A stretch of 64,000 nucleotides of DNA from Nymphaea colorata (GCF_008831285.2 NC_045147.1:7656334-7720333), one strand, 5' to 3'. Positions 33,660-47,135 are shown, counted from the stretch's first letter. Program-made: numbers and translations. The notes: a model not told the origin generated them from the sequence alone.

Positions 33660-34880
33660 CCATCCCACTTAATCCCAACACTCAGAATCAGGGAACCTAT
33701 AGCCAGCTAGGTGCCACTACCTCTACCAAAAGACCATTTTGTCCCCAAATTTTGCCATTTTACCTCTGAACTTTAAAAACATCTAGAACCATGAGAAATG
33801 TCTGAAACCAACTCAATTAGGAAAATTCTCTTAGGAGCCATTGGAGTCAACCTACCTGTTTATATGCAAATTTTCTTGGGAGGAAACCATATGGGTAACC
33901 TAGATGAAAAAAAATTAGAATTTATCTCCATTTTTAATGAAATAAAGACATGATCCATCCAGTTGGTACAATGTTTGTCCCTGGAGCCTTTAGTAGGGGT
34001 AACCAATCCAAGGTCCATAACAACTATGTTTAATGCCTAGATGTTCTAAATGTTATGTTTCCATCCCACTTAATCCCAACACTCAGAATCAGGGAAGCTA
34101 TAGCCAGCTAGGTGCCACTACCTCTACCAAAAGACCATTTTGTCCCCAAATTTTGCCATTTTAGCTCTGAACTTTTAAAACATCTAGAACCATGAGAAAT
34201 GTCTGAAACCAACTCAATTAGGATAATTCTCTTAGGAGCCATTGGAGTCAACCTACCTGTTTATATGCAAATTTTCTTGGGAGGAAACCATATGGGTAAC
34301 CTAGATGAAAAAAAATTAGAATTTATCTCCATTTTTAATGAAATAAAGACATGATCCATCCAGTTGGTACAATGTTTGTCCCTGGAGCCTTTAGTAGGGG
34401 TAACCAATCCAAGGTCCATAACAACTATGTTTAATGCCTAGATGTCCTAAATGTTATGTTTCCATCCCACTTAATCCCAACACTCAGAATCAGGGAAGCT
34501 ATAGCCAGCTAGGTGCCACTACCTCTACCAAAAGACCATTTTGTCCCCAAATTTTGCCATTTTAGCTCTGAACTTTTAAAACATCTAGAACCATGAGAAA
34601 TGTCTGAAACCAACTCAATTAGGATAATTTTCACCTTACAAGTTCTTAGGAGCCATTGGAGTCAACCTACCTGTTTATATGCAAAATTTCTTGGGAGGAA
34701 ACCATATGGGTAACCTAGATGAAAAAAAAAATAGAATTTATCTCCATTTTTAATGAAATAAAGACATGATCCATCCAGTTGGTACGATGTTTGACCATTC
34801 CTGGAGCCTTTAGTAGGGGTAACCAATCCAAGGTCCATAACAACTATGCTTAATGCCTAGATGTCCTAAATGTTATGTTT
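33660..34880. repeat. Tandem triplication, unit about 401 bp
   Basis: Units start at 33660, 34061 and 34462, each with CCATCCCACTTAATCCCAAC, and end at 34880. They are almost identical; unit 3 carries small insertions (for example TTCACCTTACAAG). Each unit contains AGGAACCTATAGCCAGCTAG-like and CCCTGGAGCCTTTAGTAGGG motifs. No long frame is conserved across units, so it is not a coding repeat. It is a young, low-copy satellite-like array. Confidence 0.95.
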
Positions 34881-37800
34881 CAATCCTAATAATATTGTAA
34901 GTGTGTATGCATATGAACCTAAAATTCGAAATGAAATTGATTTTAGAAAGCTAAATGGACTCTCAGGTCATCAACAATAAATGGACTCTCAGGTCATCAA
35001 CAATAACATGTCTAAAATATCATTATCATCATTAGGTTATGACATATAACCTACATTTACATGATGCATGCATTTTAGAAATTGGAGTCGAAAAAAATGA
35101 TTGGTACATGATTTGAAAATTGATCTTGAAGCTTGAAATGAATTTGGAACTTGGCTAGAGAATACATTTTTGGAAAGTGATTTTGCAAGACAAGTTGAAA
35201 ATAGCACTTGAAATCAAGCTAGAAACTTGAATTTCGAAAATGGGGTTGAAAACCCATTTAAAACATGTTGAAAGACATGATGCTTTTTTTAAATTGTATG
35301 ATATAAGACGTCGAGATGTTTGACCTTCTCCAGGTAGAAATCTCCAAAAAGCAATCCGCATGGTGCCGAAAACATGTATTGGTTTCTAAGAGGATGGTGC
35401 ATGTGTGTGATGGCATCCATGTATTAGCAAGACGTGAAGAAATTGAAACATAGTGTGTATTCATGACAAAACATTATGCACAAATATAATGTAAAAGCAA
35501 GATATATACATGCAATCTAACTTATAACAAGCACATAATAAGCAAAACAAGAAAAAGAAACATGTAAACAATACGACATTGTTTGATGACATGGGAAAGT
35601 CATTGAATAGTCTCCCTTCATTACACTTTTGTTTCCCTAAATGAAGTCCTAGAAATCTGCATGAATGTGTGCATAGTGTAAAAAAGCAAAACATAACATA
35701 TTATCATCCATAGTTTGCAAGTGGAACATGAAAGACACTTCTCATACATGCTATAAGTATCTAAACAAGCTATCGTGTCACTATAAATAAAAACTACTAA
35801 CCTAGGTAAATGAAGTGACTAGAGCTAGACTTGTTATGGGGTCTGCTAAAACGTAACGTCACAGATTGGAGGTCTTGGCTACATGACTCACCAACACGTG
35901 AAACTCAATGAGACCTATCTATTCACATTGAGAATGCTCACCCAAGTGTTGACATGAAAAAATCCAGCCTAGAGGGTGGAACACAAGGGAGAAAGAAGAT
36001 GATGCATGGACACCTTATTAGAAAACGTAACATGGCATATACTAGACTTGTAAGATGACCTAGGGATTTTGTGAAATGAATCTATCAAGCCACAAAATTT
36101 AACAATAGCATCCTAGATACATAAACAAAGCTTTTCGCACATGAAATAACACATATCTAATCCAAAACAGAAAATGTGACCTAGGTGCCAATTTTGAACC
36201 CTTCAAAAATATGCTTAACGGGGTTGGATTGGCCTAAAATTTGGCATGAAAACTCTCTATATGTAGGACAATGAAATCTAGCTGTTAGTCTCAGAAACTT
36301 CAGTTTAAAGGATAGCAGGATGCAAATATCATAATAGAAAATGCAATGTGCTGTAAAACAGGTTATAATAGTTTGATCAAATAGTACATTTTTGGATTAT
36401 GAAAACCCTATCAAATGATCTTGATTTGACCTAGAATTTGTAGTGTAGTCTCCCTGGACATTCAAGAGTCAAACCCACTTTACAGATTTGGAAAACATCC
36501 TCTAAGGTGAAAATTATGACATTGTGAACATAGCAGTGCAGAAAAATAAGTATTGCAGAGAAAAACCAAATGACTTGATCAAACAGACTATTTGGGACAC
36601 GTTTTGACGAACTAAACAGGATTAGATTGACCAAAATCTCATGAGTAGACTCTTGATATATCAAATAAGAGATATCAAGTAAAAGAACTGAAAAATTATG
36701 GACAGAGAAAAAAGCTATGACATGATAAAATTGGTGAAAAATCAATTTTAGCAAAAAATTCTAGCAGAAAACAGTCTTTGCAAACTCATTTCAACGACCC
36801 ATCAAAATACCTTAAATTAGGCTCAAAATTGGTGTGGAAAGGTCAAACACATGCAGCAAACTAAGGCTTTGTCAAAATGGGAAACTGATTTATAGAGCTC
36901 AACTTATTGAGTTCTAAATTTAACAAAATTTCAGAACTAAATTTTTGCAACCTGTAAATTGCAGAAATTGGGTTCTAATTCTTGCGAGGGACCAAATAAG
37001 TTGAACTTTGACGAAATTTGGTGGGAACCTACTAGAAACATAAAAAAACTAATGGCTTTGATGGTTTGTCAATGCAACTCATGGGTTGGGAGAAATAGGT
37101 TCCCAAAGTTGGGCGAAAATCCAGATTCTTCAAAAGACATATTTTTGCTTTAACTCAAGAACTTAAATCTCCAGAACATGGAATCATGTTGAAAACCATA
37201 ATCTTTCACATCAACCACTTACAAACCATGAAATTAAATTTGTCTATGCTATCCACACACAAAATACACGAAGACAATGCACGCATGCATGCATAAGGGA
37301 AACAAAGGTAACATGAGTATAACATGACACTAAGAAATTGAACATGATGGATGAATGGATTTCCCCTAGATCAAATTAATCATGTATTGTCATAACTTGA
37401 AAAATTGAAAACCATGTAAAATATGTGATACAACAAGAGAAACAAAGTTGTTTTGCCAAGGGGAGCTTCATCCACGAGGGTGGTCTCAATCTCTTAATGG
37501 CCTTAACAATAATAATATGCACTACGTATAAAAACAAATATTAAACTGAAGGAAGCTATAAATTGCGGGTTTCACGAGGGGGCACTCATCCATATAGGTG
37601 GCCTCAACATGTTTAATACAGGCATAAATCAAGGCAAAACGCAATGAACATGTAGGCCTTGAGAAAGTACTTTATCTGTGAAGATGAACTAGTTTTCTCA
37701 ATCGTGGCCATAAAGAACAGAATGAGTAAAGGAAGATAATAAGAATCAATACGAACAAAGCCCTTGAATGCTCTTTCCTGACCTGAAAATTGGCTAAGTC

Positions 37801-39699
37801 AAAGAATCTTCAAAGAAAGAATGAAAAAAAAAAAACAAGAAGTGTAAAATAGACATACCTGAACATTGACTAAGTCGGTGAATGAAGGACACTTATAATG
37901 GCATTTTTGCAATTTTTAGAGGATTTAAATCTTAAAGGGTTTTGTTTTGGTGGGGGGACGGGGTGTCGTGACCTAGGGTGGCTGTAGGGTTAACACTGTT
38001 GAAAAGTATGCCAACTCTAACCTGGACGGCCTGGATTAACCTTGATGTCAAGTGTCATCATCTGGGAGCTTCAAATTGTGAGCATAGGAATTAGATCTAG
38101 ATTTAGATTAAGCTCTGGAGTTGAAAGTAAATTTGGATCAAATATCATATATGATGTTTAGATTGAATATCTAGAGTAGGTTCTAGATTGAAGATTTGGA
38201 CTCCAATGATGTCATATTAAAGATTTTGGATATAAAACATGGATTCAAATAGGATCTGATTTCAAATTGATCTAAAATTCAGGGGGCATCCACTGTTGGG
38301 TCCCACTGAGCTAGTGAACTTTGTTTTGGTCCTTACCAAACCAAGGCAGGTCAGGCCAAACTAGGTTTGGTTCTAGTGAACTGGGTTCAGTTGACCAAAC
38401 ATCTGATCCAACTACAACTAGTTTTACGAAATTAGGTCAGTTAACCAAACCAATACTGGTTTAAATGTTGGGTTTAGTAGGCTCAAGTCTATTGGTTTGG
38501 AAATTGAACTAGGTTTGAGCTAGGGTAAGTCCTAGGCTCGATTGGCCTTGGACCTTAGGTTATTTTAGGCTGGTATAGACAACCTAAGTTGAGTTGACTG
38601 AATCAATGGTAGCAACTAAGTTCAGTAGGTTAAGAAGTTCTGCACGAAATGGGTTAGCATGATATAGATGCTCCAAATCAGGTGGAGGCTGATCTAAAAT
38701 AGAAACGGATGCCCGTGCTTTTAGGAACAGTTTCCAGCAGTTCACTTTACTATGGATGATGCAACTGAAGTTGAGCTGTGGGAAGTTAAATCCATCATGA
38801 AAAAATATGCCGTCAGCTTGGTAGGGGTTCTCATGACAAAATTAAGATGAAATTGAGCTTAAACATTAGAAATGGAACATTTGTCACTAAAGGGAGTGAC
38901 CTCCTAATATCATGAAACCAAATTGAACTAAATATGGGATGAGTTAACCCAAGCTAAGCTAAGGTCAGAATATTTTATGCTTAATTAACACATCTTAAGT
39001 TAAATAAGGCCAAAAACCTTTCATTTCTAGCTAAAATGGAGCCACCCCAAACTCAAATGATTACCTTTAGTCAAACTAAGCAAGGCAAAACTCCACATAG
39101 TCGACAGTGAAGGTCAGGAGACCAAAGATAAAGGTCAGGAGACCAAAGATAAGGATGAACATGGGTTGGTTGAAATTTATTTTCTCAAGTTGGCTCATTT
39201 CTAAGTTCAGAGTTTAAGGGGAAATGGTAAAGGTAACTTAGGGTTAACCTAGGGAGTTAGGGTTTCCTAGGTTGAGGGTAATGGTGGTCCTACTAGGTAA
39301 CCTAGGATGGGCTGGCTCCATTCTAGGGTCATGGGCAAAGTAACCGTTTAAAAACGGTAATAAAACAAGTGGCATAGGAATAAAATGGTTACTTTATTGC
39401 ATAAAAAAGTGGGATGGTCCTTTTTCATTACTGAGCTAGTTGAAGCTTGCTTTAATGGCAAAGATAAATGTTCCAAAATTTTAACATAGAGAACAATCTT
39501 TGCTTGAAAATTTGATTTTGGGAACACAAGTTTGAATTGTCTTCTTTGGAGTAATTTTAAAATAAAAACTTTACTCCCTTTAAATATTTAATTAATTTAA
39601 ACAAGGATTTCTTTCTCTTTTGTTTTGGAACATGTGTTTGAATTATGATTTGAAGTAGGGTATTTCTGTCCCTTGCACCTCAATGGATTGACATGCAAA
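34881..39699. other. Large anonymous region, probable decayed retroelement interior
   Basis: Nearly 5 kb without a recognised gene. Around 36180-36920 a degenerate repeat recurs every 180-200 bp, built on phrases such as GATTGGCCTAAAATTTGG. Such arrays are often seen in the non-coding interior of large plant gypsy elements. At 37900-38500 the composition is G- and T-rich with repeated GGTTTGGTTC-like words. No LTR pair, primer-binding site or pol motif could be tied to it, so the retroelement origin is only an inference. Confidence 0.35.
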
Positions 39700-41120
39700 A
39701 TCAAACATGTAGCTAACATTAGAGTGCAGACTATAGAAAAGATTGAGTCAAAATAAAAAGTGTTGCCAAATCGGAGTATGGACTATGAAAAACATGTAAG
39801 CCAACATAAGAGTGTTGCTTACGAAAACCATAATGGCCAAGAAATGGGTAGCTAATACCATACTACAGACTATAGAAAATGACGTGTAGCCAACAAGAGA
39901 GTGTGGACTCTGAAAGACCATTATAACAACCTGACCCACTCCTGAGGTCGGGCCCCTGGTTCGACAGATCCCAACCCACCCCCTAGTAGTTTCAGCTCCA
40001 ATCTCAAAAAGGCTAGGAACCATGACAATCTTCTCATTAATGACCCTCCTTTATAAGCTTTTGAAGATCCCTCACAATCTTCAATACGGGACTAAATTTC
40101 TGGGGTATTACAATCCACCCCCTTAAAGCACACGCGTCCGCGGGTGTGGGACCCTAGGTCCAAGTGTTGAACCGGCTCTGATACCAGAGTAACAATCCAA
40201 ACCACTTCTAGGCTCGAGCCCCTGGTTTGGCGGATCTCTACCCGCCCCCTACCAGTTTTGGCTCCAACCTCAAAACGGTTAAGAATCAGGACAATCTTTT
40301 CATTAATGACCCCCCCTTTATAAGTCATTGAAGATCTCTCACAATCTTCAATACAAGACTAAACTTATGGGGTGTTACAATCCACCTCCCTTAAGGCACA
40401 CGTGTCCGCGCGTGTGGAACCTCAGGTCTGAATGTTGAACTGGCTCTGATACCACTGTAACAACCCGACCCACTCCTAGGCTTGGGCACCTTGGTTCGAT
40501 GGATCTTAACCTACCCCCTAGTAGTTTCGGCTCCAACCTCAAAAATGCTAGGAACCAGGACAATCATCTCATTAATGACCCTCCTTTATAAGCCCTTAAA
40601 GATCCCTCACAATCTTTAATACGGGACTAAATTTCTGGGGTTTTACACCGTAATAGCCAAAAAAAAGGGTAGCCATACCATAGTATGAGCTATAAAAATG
40701 ACACATTGCCAACATCAAACTAACTATGGACCATAATTGCCAAGAAAATGTAGCCAATATAGAGTATGAACTATGAAAAATAGAAATAACCAAGATGGTG
40801 CAACAAATACTAGAGTACGGTTTTAAGAAAAACATGTAGCCAACACTAGACTGTGAACTACGAGAACAATAATGGCCAAGAAACATGTAGCCAATGCTAG
40901 AGTATTGGCTATAAAAAATGATGTGGCCAATACCAAGATGCAGACTATGAAAACAATAATGAGCAAGATACGTGTAGCCAACACCGGAGTATAGGCTATG
41001 AAAAATGACACATAGCCAACATTGGAGTACAGACTACAAAAAAAAAATAATGGCCAAGAAAATGTAGTGTATACCGGAGTATTGACTATGAAAAATAATA
41101 GTGGTCAAAATAAAGTGTCG
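39700..41120. repeat. Degenerate minisatellite, interrupted by TRIM copies
   Basis: Words such as GTAGCCAACAC, AGAGTATGRACTATGAAAA and AATAATGGCCAAGAAA recur at intervals of about 45-60 bp on both sides of the TRIM array at 39922-40647. Units are quite diverged. The hydrophobic open frames on the minus strand here are a by-product of the repeat and not genes. Confidence 0.75.
39922..40647 (-). mobile_element. Tandem TRIM array: three LTRs, two interiors
   Basis: LTRs of about 191 bp lie at 39922-40112, 40188-40379 and 40456-40647, separated by two interiors of about 75 bp. Each interior, read on the minus strand, starts with the primer-binding site TGGTATCAGAGCC and ends in a purine-rich AAGGGGGTGGAT-type tract. 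LTR ends are TGTAACA...TGTTACA, partly decayed. Shared LTR words include TTCGACGGATCCCAACC-like and CTCCTTTATAAG. The LTR-interior-LTR-interior-LTR layout usually arises by recombination between two copies or their LTRs. The array sits inside the minisatellite. Confidence 0.88.
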
Positions 41121-41569
41121 GTGATTGTCGAGAATCGACCTCCAAATGAAGGACCATTTTGTGGCAGACTCTGAACAATCAACCACCAAACCAAAGTGGT
41201 AGAAGAAAGGTCATATTCGATTAGGAAAAATGTTGTCATTACACTAGAATTGGATCTGAATGATTTTGAAACATTGAAAGGACTGTTTCTTTTTTAATAT
41301 CCTTTTTGAAAACTTTTGGAAAACCTTTTATAAATATTGTTAATCCTATGAACCTTGAACAATGTGGTGAAGGTTTTGGGTCTATAACCATCATCATGAT
41401 TTAGAATAAACTCAAACAGGGTAATTCTTAACTATAAATCTTTGATGTAGTGAAAATCAGCTCACCATTTCTTTTGACCAGCTTAATTAACTCATCCCAG
41501 CTCAAGTCAGCTCGTTGGAACCTAATGTCCTAATCTTTAGTTTAACTGCATATCCTTAAGCTCAAGAAA

Positions 41570-42120
41570 TGTTTGCCTCAGTGGAAATATATTGTTAAGT
41601 CACTTACTTTGGGTTACAATGCCTAAATTTCAGTTCTAAAATGACTTACATGTTTCCACTAGCACACTCTCTCTCCTACTCTCTCCTATTTAGCAAGATC
41701 TGAGCTAAAATTTAATCGGGTGGTATTAACTTGAACTAAGATAGGATCATGTTCATCATGTTTAAATATGTTTGTCTTAGTTTAGTTTGAGTTCATTCAT
41801 CTTGGTTTGAATTCAATTCAGTTTTGAAGGTCCTAGGGCCCACTCCCTTTCTCCTATTTTCTAGGGGTCTAAGCTGAATTTGAGTTTTGCCCAATGAAAT
41901 GAGCTTAAACTGGGTTAGAGTCATGTTCAACATGTTTAAATTTATTTTTCATCTCAGTTTGATTTTAGTTCATTCATCCCGGTTTGAGTGCAATTCGGTT
42001 CTAAAGGTTGTAGAGGTCACTCTCAACTATTTTTCAAAGGTCCATCGTGGAATTTGAGTTCAACCTAATGGAGTAATGGAGTAAGGTAAAACCAAGTTAG
42101 GGTCATGTTCTCGATATTTT
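41570..42120. repeat. Degenerate tandem repeat, period about 180 bp
   Basis: The phrase TCATGTTCAWCATGTTTAAAT, followed by TTTAGTTCATTCATC and GGTTTGARTKCAATTC, recurs near 41750 and 41925. A more diverged copy lies near 42100. No coding or terminal features. Confidence 0.65.
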
Positions 42121-42390
42121 GTAACTCTTTCCTAGTATTTACTATACTTTGTAAGCTGTCACACACATTTCAGCTAAATCAAATTAAATTTTTTTTATCT
42201 TTCAACTTATTCTTTATCAAAAGGTAGTTGTTCTAAGCACCTCCAGTTACATTAGAGAAAATTCCAACGAGAACTTGATTTTTTAAACCCCTACAATTTC
42301 CGTAAGTCTGACATTTGAAAGATAGTGATTTAGAATAATCCAAAGGGATTTTTTTAGTAAAATTTTAACCAAAGCCAGTCTAGAAGTAGG

Positions 42391-42847
42391 CATAACAACC
42401 CGACCCACTCCCGGGCTCGGGCCCCTGGTTCGACGGATCCCAACCCGCCCCCTAGCAGTTTCGGCCCTAACCTGAAAAAGGCTAGGAACCAGGACAATCA
42501 TATCATTAATGACCTCCCTTTATAAGTCCTTGAAGATCGCTCACAATATTCGATACGGGACTAAATGTTTGGGTGTTACAATCAACCTCTCTTAAGGCAC
42601 ACGCGTCCGCGTGTGTGGGACCCCAGGTCCGAGTGTTGAAACTACTCTAATACCACTATAACAACTTGACCCACTTCCGGGCTCGGGCCCCTGGTTCGAC
42701 GGATCCCAACCCACCCCCTAGCAGTTTCAGCCCTAACCTGAAAAAAGCTAGGAACCAGGACAATCATCTCATTAATGACCTCCTTTTATAAGTCCTTAAA
42801 GATCTCTCACAATTTTCGATACGAGACTAAATTTTTTGGGTGTTACA
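42391..42847 (-). mobile_element. TRIM, minus orientation
   Basis: LTRs at 42391-42580 and 42657-42847 share GACCCACTYCCGGGCTCGGG and the end GGGTGTTACA. The 76-bp interior holds a degraded primer-binding site (minus strand TGGTATTAGAG) and a polypurine tract. Near-identical 5-mers flank it (GTAGG at 42386-42390 and ATAGG at 42848-42852), a target duplication with one change. The interior contains the stem-loop CACACGCGTCCGCGTGTG. Confidence 0.88.
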
Positions 42848-42852
42848 ATAGG

Positions 42853-45800
42853 CCCATAGGATGGTCTAGTGAGACCAACAAAACTCACTCTAAGGTGTAG
42901 GAACTTATATTAGGAGAAAATCAGCCATTCTATTTTTTTTACCATATTCTTCTACATCAACATAAGATATATCTTATATACACCGAAGTTTGTTGTTTTC
43001 CTTGATTTGTAGAGCATCAAGTTGAACTAAATCCATGGTTTGGGCTTCTTTCGTTCCAAGATTACACCTAGGGATAAAATAGTCATTTTTTTAATCCCTA
43101 TTTTTCAGCTGAACCTAGGATTACATGTCATATATACCAAATTACATGAAGCTTATCATTTTCAAATCTCCAGCTATAAAAGCCTTTTTTTATTCCAAAT
43201 ACACAACAAGCAATCCGGATTTACAACCATGTGTAAAATAATCAATTTCCTTTTGAATCTCTTACCCATGCCAAAAGGGAAACCAACCTCATTTTGTATT
43301 TAGGATTTTGTGACATATACATAAGTTTAAGATATTTGGAGCATCAATTATAATCTCTTTATGAACATTTTTAGCTTCATGAACTATTGTTATTTCAATC
43401 TCTTATCTGGAATTCTGATCACAAATCTCCTATCACATCCAAGACCCATTTTCTGGAACTTTCTCTCGACTCAAACCTTAAGCTAAATCTTAGAACATAC
43501 CGAGAATCCTTTGTTTTATTTGTTTTGGATTCAGATCTTGATCTGAATATCAGAACCATTTCCCAATCCATTATCTGTATACATAAAATGTGCATATATG
43601 CAATAAATGTTGTATACAATCTCATGCAATATGCCAAATCTCAGTCTGAATAGTTGTTCATGACTTATGTAGAACTCTAAGCAGCGCACTCTAGTTCAGG
43701 CAAAATCAGAATTGGTGTTCATATGGATCTGAAATAAATTTTGTTTTGATCTCAAGTATAATGTAAAGTTTTAAAATCTTATCATATGGTTTGCTTAAGA
43801 ACTTCCAAGGAAGTTTAGTCATGCATCTAAACCCCAACACGCACACACCTCCCAACCATAAATACCCCTTGGTACTTTCAAAAAACTATGCCCTGGTGAA
43901 GAAGGCCTTTCCGCTATATATAATATATCTGATTATATATGTGTTAAATAAAGAAGGAGGATTTTCAATGCGACATATCAAAAGTTACCTTTCCGTAGCG
44001 CCTGTGATGCATCGAACCTAAATAAGATCTCAAATTGACATCTTGATACACTGATTTACCATAACAATAAATAGAGTCAATGGTTAGCCATGGGAGGAAC
44101 CGCTTCTTTCAGAGGGGCTTCCTCAGTCTATGACACTAGGCCATGCTCAACAAGATGGCAAGGGTCAGGAGGAGGTCAGCATTTAGATAATTCTTTTTTC
44201 CTCCTTATTTCACTTTTCTTATTTGCAATTTAGTTCATTGCTTTCTTAGTTTTATTAGAAGCAGACTTCAGTTTTCCTTTTTTTTTTTTTGCTTAGTTTA
44301 TTTTGCTTTAATTCTTTGATTTGTTGAACTTTAAGCACTCCTTAGTTTAGTTAATTTTCTTTCAGCATGTTTGTGATATTTAATTTCAGTTCTCTCCTAA
44401 ATTGGATTTTAAAGTTTCGTAAGCTGGGGTAAGCATGGAGGCCAAATACGCCTCTTCCTTCCATGTTCCTCTTGTTTAATTCAATTTCATTTCAAGTTTT
44501 ATGCATGCACCATATAGTTTCCCCTTTCAAATTATATATTGATTAGATTTAAGATCATGCATACTTGATTCTTATGACTATACACACGCACATAAATACC
44601 AATTGAGCATATTTTTATAATCATAGATTTTAATGGTAGGTTGAGCACATAAAACCCTAATCCAAGTTAAATGCTAATCAAGCACACTTTTAAAATCATA
44701 GATTTCAAAATGATTTTCTAAAACCAAACTGTTTTCACAAAAGCTTATCCAAAGTCCCTAGGTCTATACATGGTTGAAACTTAGTCTATTACCCAACCTT
44801 GTTCAAGTCTTCTAGGGCCTATCCTAAAATGGCTCTAGAACCCATTCCATTGAATCCAAAAGTCATTAGAGTTAATTCCCCTAGCGACCTCTGGCTAGAC
44901 CTTTATTCATGCCTAAAAATAAGACTTGGCATTGAGTCCACCAACAGAAACTTGACCTTGGCTTAGTATTCATCTTGACTTAAACCTTAGTCAAGTTGAT
45001 TTTATCCTAACTTAAACTAACTTAGAATCCTCGCCAGGTCAGCTTATCCTAAGACCATAAGTTCCAGTTAAAGGCTAAATCTAACTTCAAATCAAAACTT
45101 TGTGGAATGGATCTCAGACCTCAAACAAGTTGATATTGGATTTTAAAATTTGGAGATTGGAACTTATTGGAATTGAATTGGATCATGATTTCAAATATCA
45201 AATTTAGATCAAGTTTGGTTGTGATTGAGATCCTACCGACAATATTTGATATTGGAACTTTGAATTCCGACGATATTTGAGATTGGAACTTTGAATTTTA
45301 GATAATTTGGGTCTCAATTCGAATATATTTGAATTTAGATGGTAGAACCTTAGATTTTAATTCCAGACCTTGAAGATTTGGATCTTTAATAAGAAATATT
45401 TGGATCTTTATTATGAATAACTTTAGCCATCCTCTAGGAGAAGTCTGGAAATTGAACCATAAAGTTTGATCAAATAAACTTTGGATATCCTTTTATAAGC
45501 CAAGAATTTAGATCATGAACTTGGATTTAAATCGTGGATTTTGGATCCAGATTTAGATTTCACTCTCCTTAGAACCATGTTCCATAAACAGTAGAAACCA
45601 GTTGTCACTCATGATTAGCTAAGAATTGCATGCATCATACTAGTTTAGAACTATACATGCATGGATCAACAATGAGCTGGACATGACCAAGTCTCATTTT
45701 GAGTTTTTTCTAATTCACAAGTCATGTTTCTGATGATCCAGTTAGATTTAAATCATGCACCTTTTCAAATTCAGGGCATGTTTGTTTTTCATGCACATAG

Positions 45801-47135
45801 GATCATGACGACAATTATTACTCTGAAACATGTGCTAGTATTTGGATTGATTACCCCTGATAAAGGTAGAAAAGATCAGGCCTCGTATGGACTAGCCAGG
45901 TCCTGAGTCTCAAATTCATGCATGAGAAAATAGAGGTGAGTACAGGTAATACATTTTTTTTTTTTTTACAAATGGTCTACATGAAATATTGAAAAGTTTT
46001 ACATGTGAAGAGAACTTATAGCTTGCAGGTATTTGTAAACATTTATGGGAAGATATTAAGGGCTTAATCTGCAGTATAAAATGGCTTTGGTGAAGTTGCT
46101 TTACAATCAAATTGGCAAGATCAATAAACACTACTAACAAACCAACCGTAGTCCTTTTTATCGTGCTTGGGGATGGAAATATTGTGCATGCATGCGGGTG
46201 TAAGTTCTAATGAACTTGGCATGAATGGATTGCGGAGGATTTTTACCTCCCACTTTCTCGATCTTAGCATCTTACAGGATAACAAAATTTGTCTTGGGGA
46301 GAGAATCCACTTGTTGGAGGACGCAGTTGATGAAGACCTTTTGGCTCTCTAAGGAACATGAATTTGGCTTGTTCTCTTCCTTTCTGTGTTGTCGACAGAT
46401 TATGGTTTTAGAAATTGTAAGCCTGCATTGCAGACCTTGCAGCCATTTTTATGTGAAGTTCCTGCCAATATACTTTTTGTGTGGGATTGTCCCCCTCATT
46501 GTTTTGAACCTCTAGCCTTTTTTTTTCTGGTTAGGCTGATTGAGGTTGGCTGTTTGTGAATCAATTGTAAATTTTGTAACTACTCATTTTTTGTCAATAA
46601 TATGGGTAGGGAGCCCCATCTCCCAGCAGGTTTGCATTGCAAGCTCAACCGAGATGTGTTTCTCGTGGACCTTGTAGACCAATTTTTCGTCCCAGGTTTC
46701 AGCTAATGTAGGGTGGTTGACTACAAGTTGCAAGTTAAAAGGCTCGACGTTATTCCATAGTCCTTACTCATGAAGCCAGGGGCTTTTCATCCCAAGCGGC
46801 CTAACTCGATCTAGGATGGAGCAGGCATTATAAACAAGGTGTTCAAGTGCAAGGCCTTGCCCCAACTCGGCATGGAAGGTGGGAGGACTATAGCTAGGTT
46901 AAGTATACTCTAAACTGATCGATCTCGTTGACCTGGTTTGAGCTCTGATATTTAAAATAAAGAAAAGAGTAGACAACGTCATAAAAAGAGAACCCAATAA
47001 GAAAAAGCGCGTGGGGCCCAATAATTGCAGACTGTGTGCTTGTTCGACCGATCTTATAAGGATAAGGCACTGGTGTACTCTCCCGCAGTCCATAGGTCTG
47101 AGTCTTCCCGCACATCCTGAAGCAGCTGGTTGGTC
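42853..47135. other. Anonymous region up to the FKBP gene
   Basis: No gene recognised in about 4.3 kb. From 45080 to 45560 there are recurrent GATTTGGATCTT / TTTGAATTTAGAT words, similar in style to 38080-38280, suggesting related decayed retroelement interiors. A short frame near 44089 (MGGTASFRGASSVYDTRP) has no support. The FKBP promoter and 5' UTR should occupy the last few hundred bases; 47000-47135 is more GC-rich, as expected for a transcribed leader. Confidence 0.35.

Noticed and set aside
40596-41011. Hydrophobic minus-strand frames that look like membrane proteins
   Set aside because: They are translations of the degenerate minisatellite, with repeat-derived phrases such as LATCFLAIIV; no conserved frame across units.
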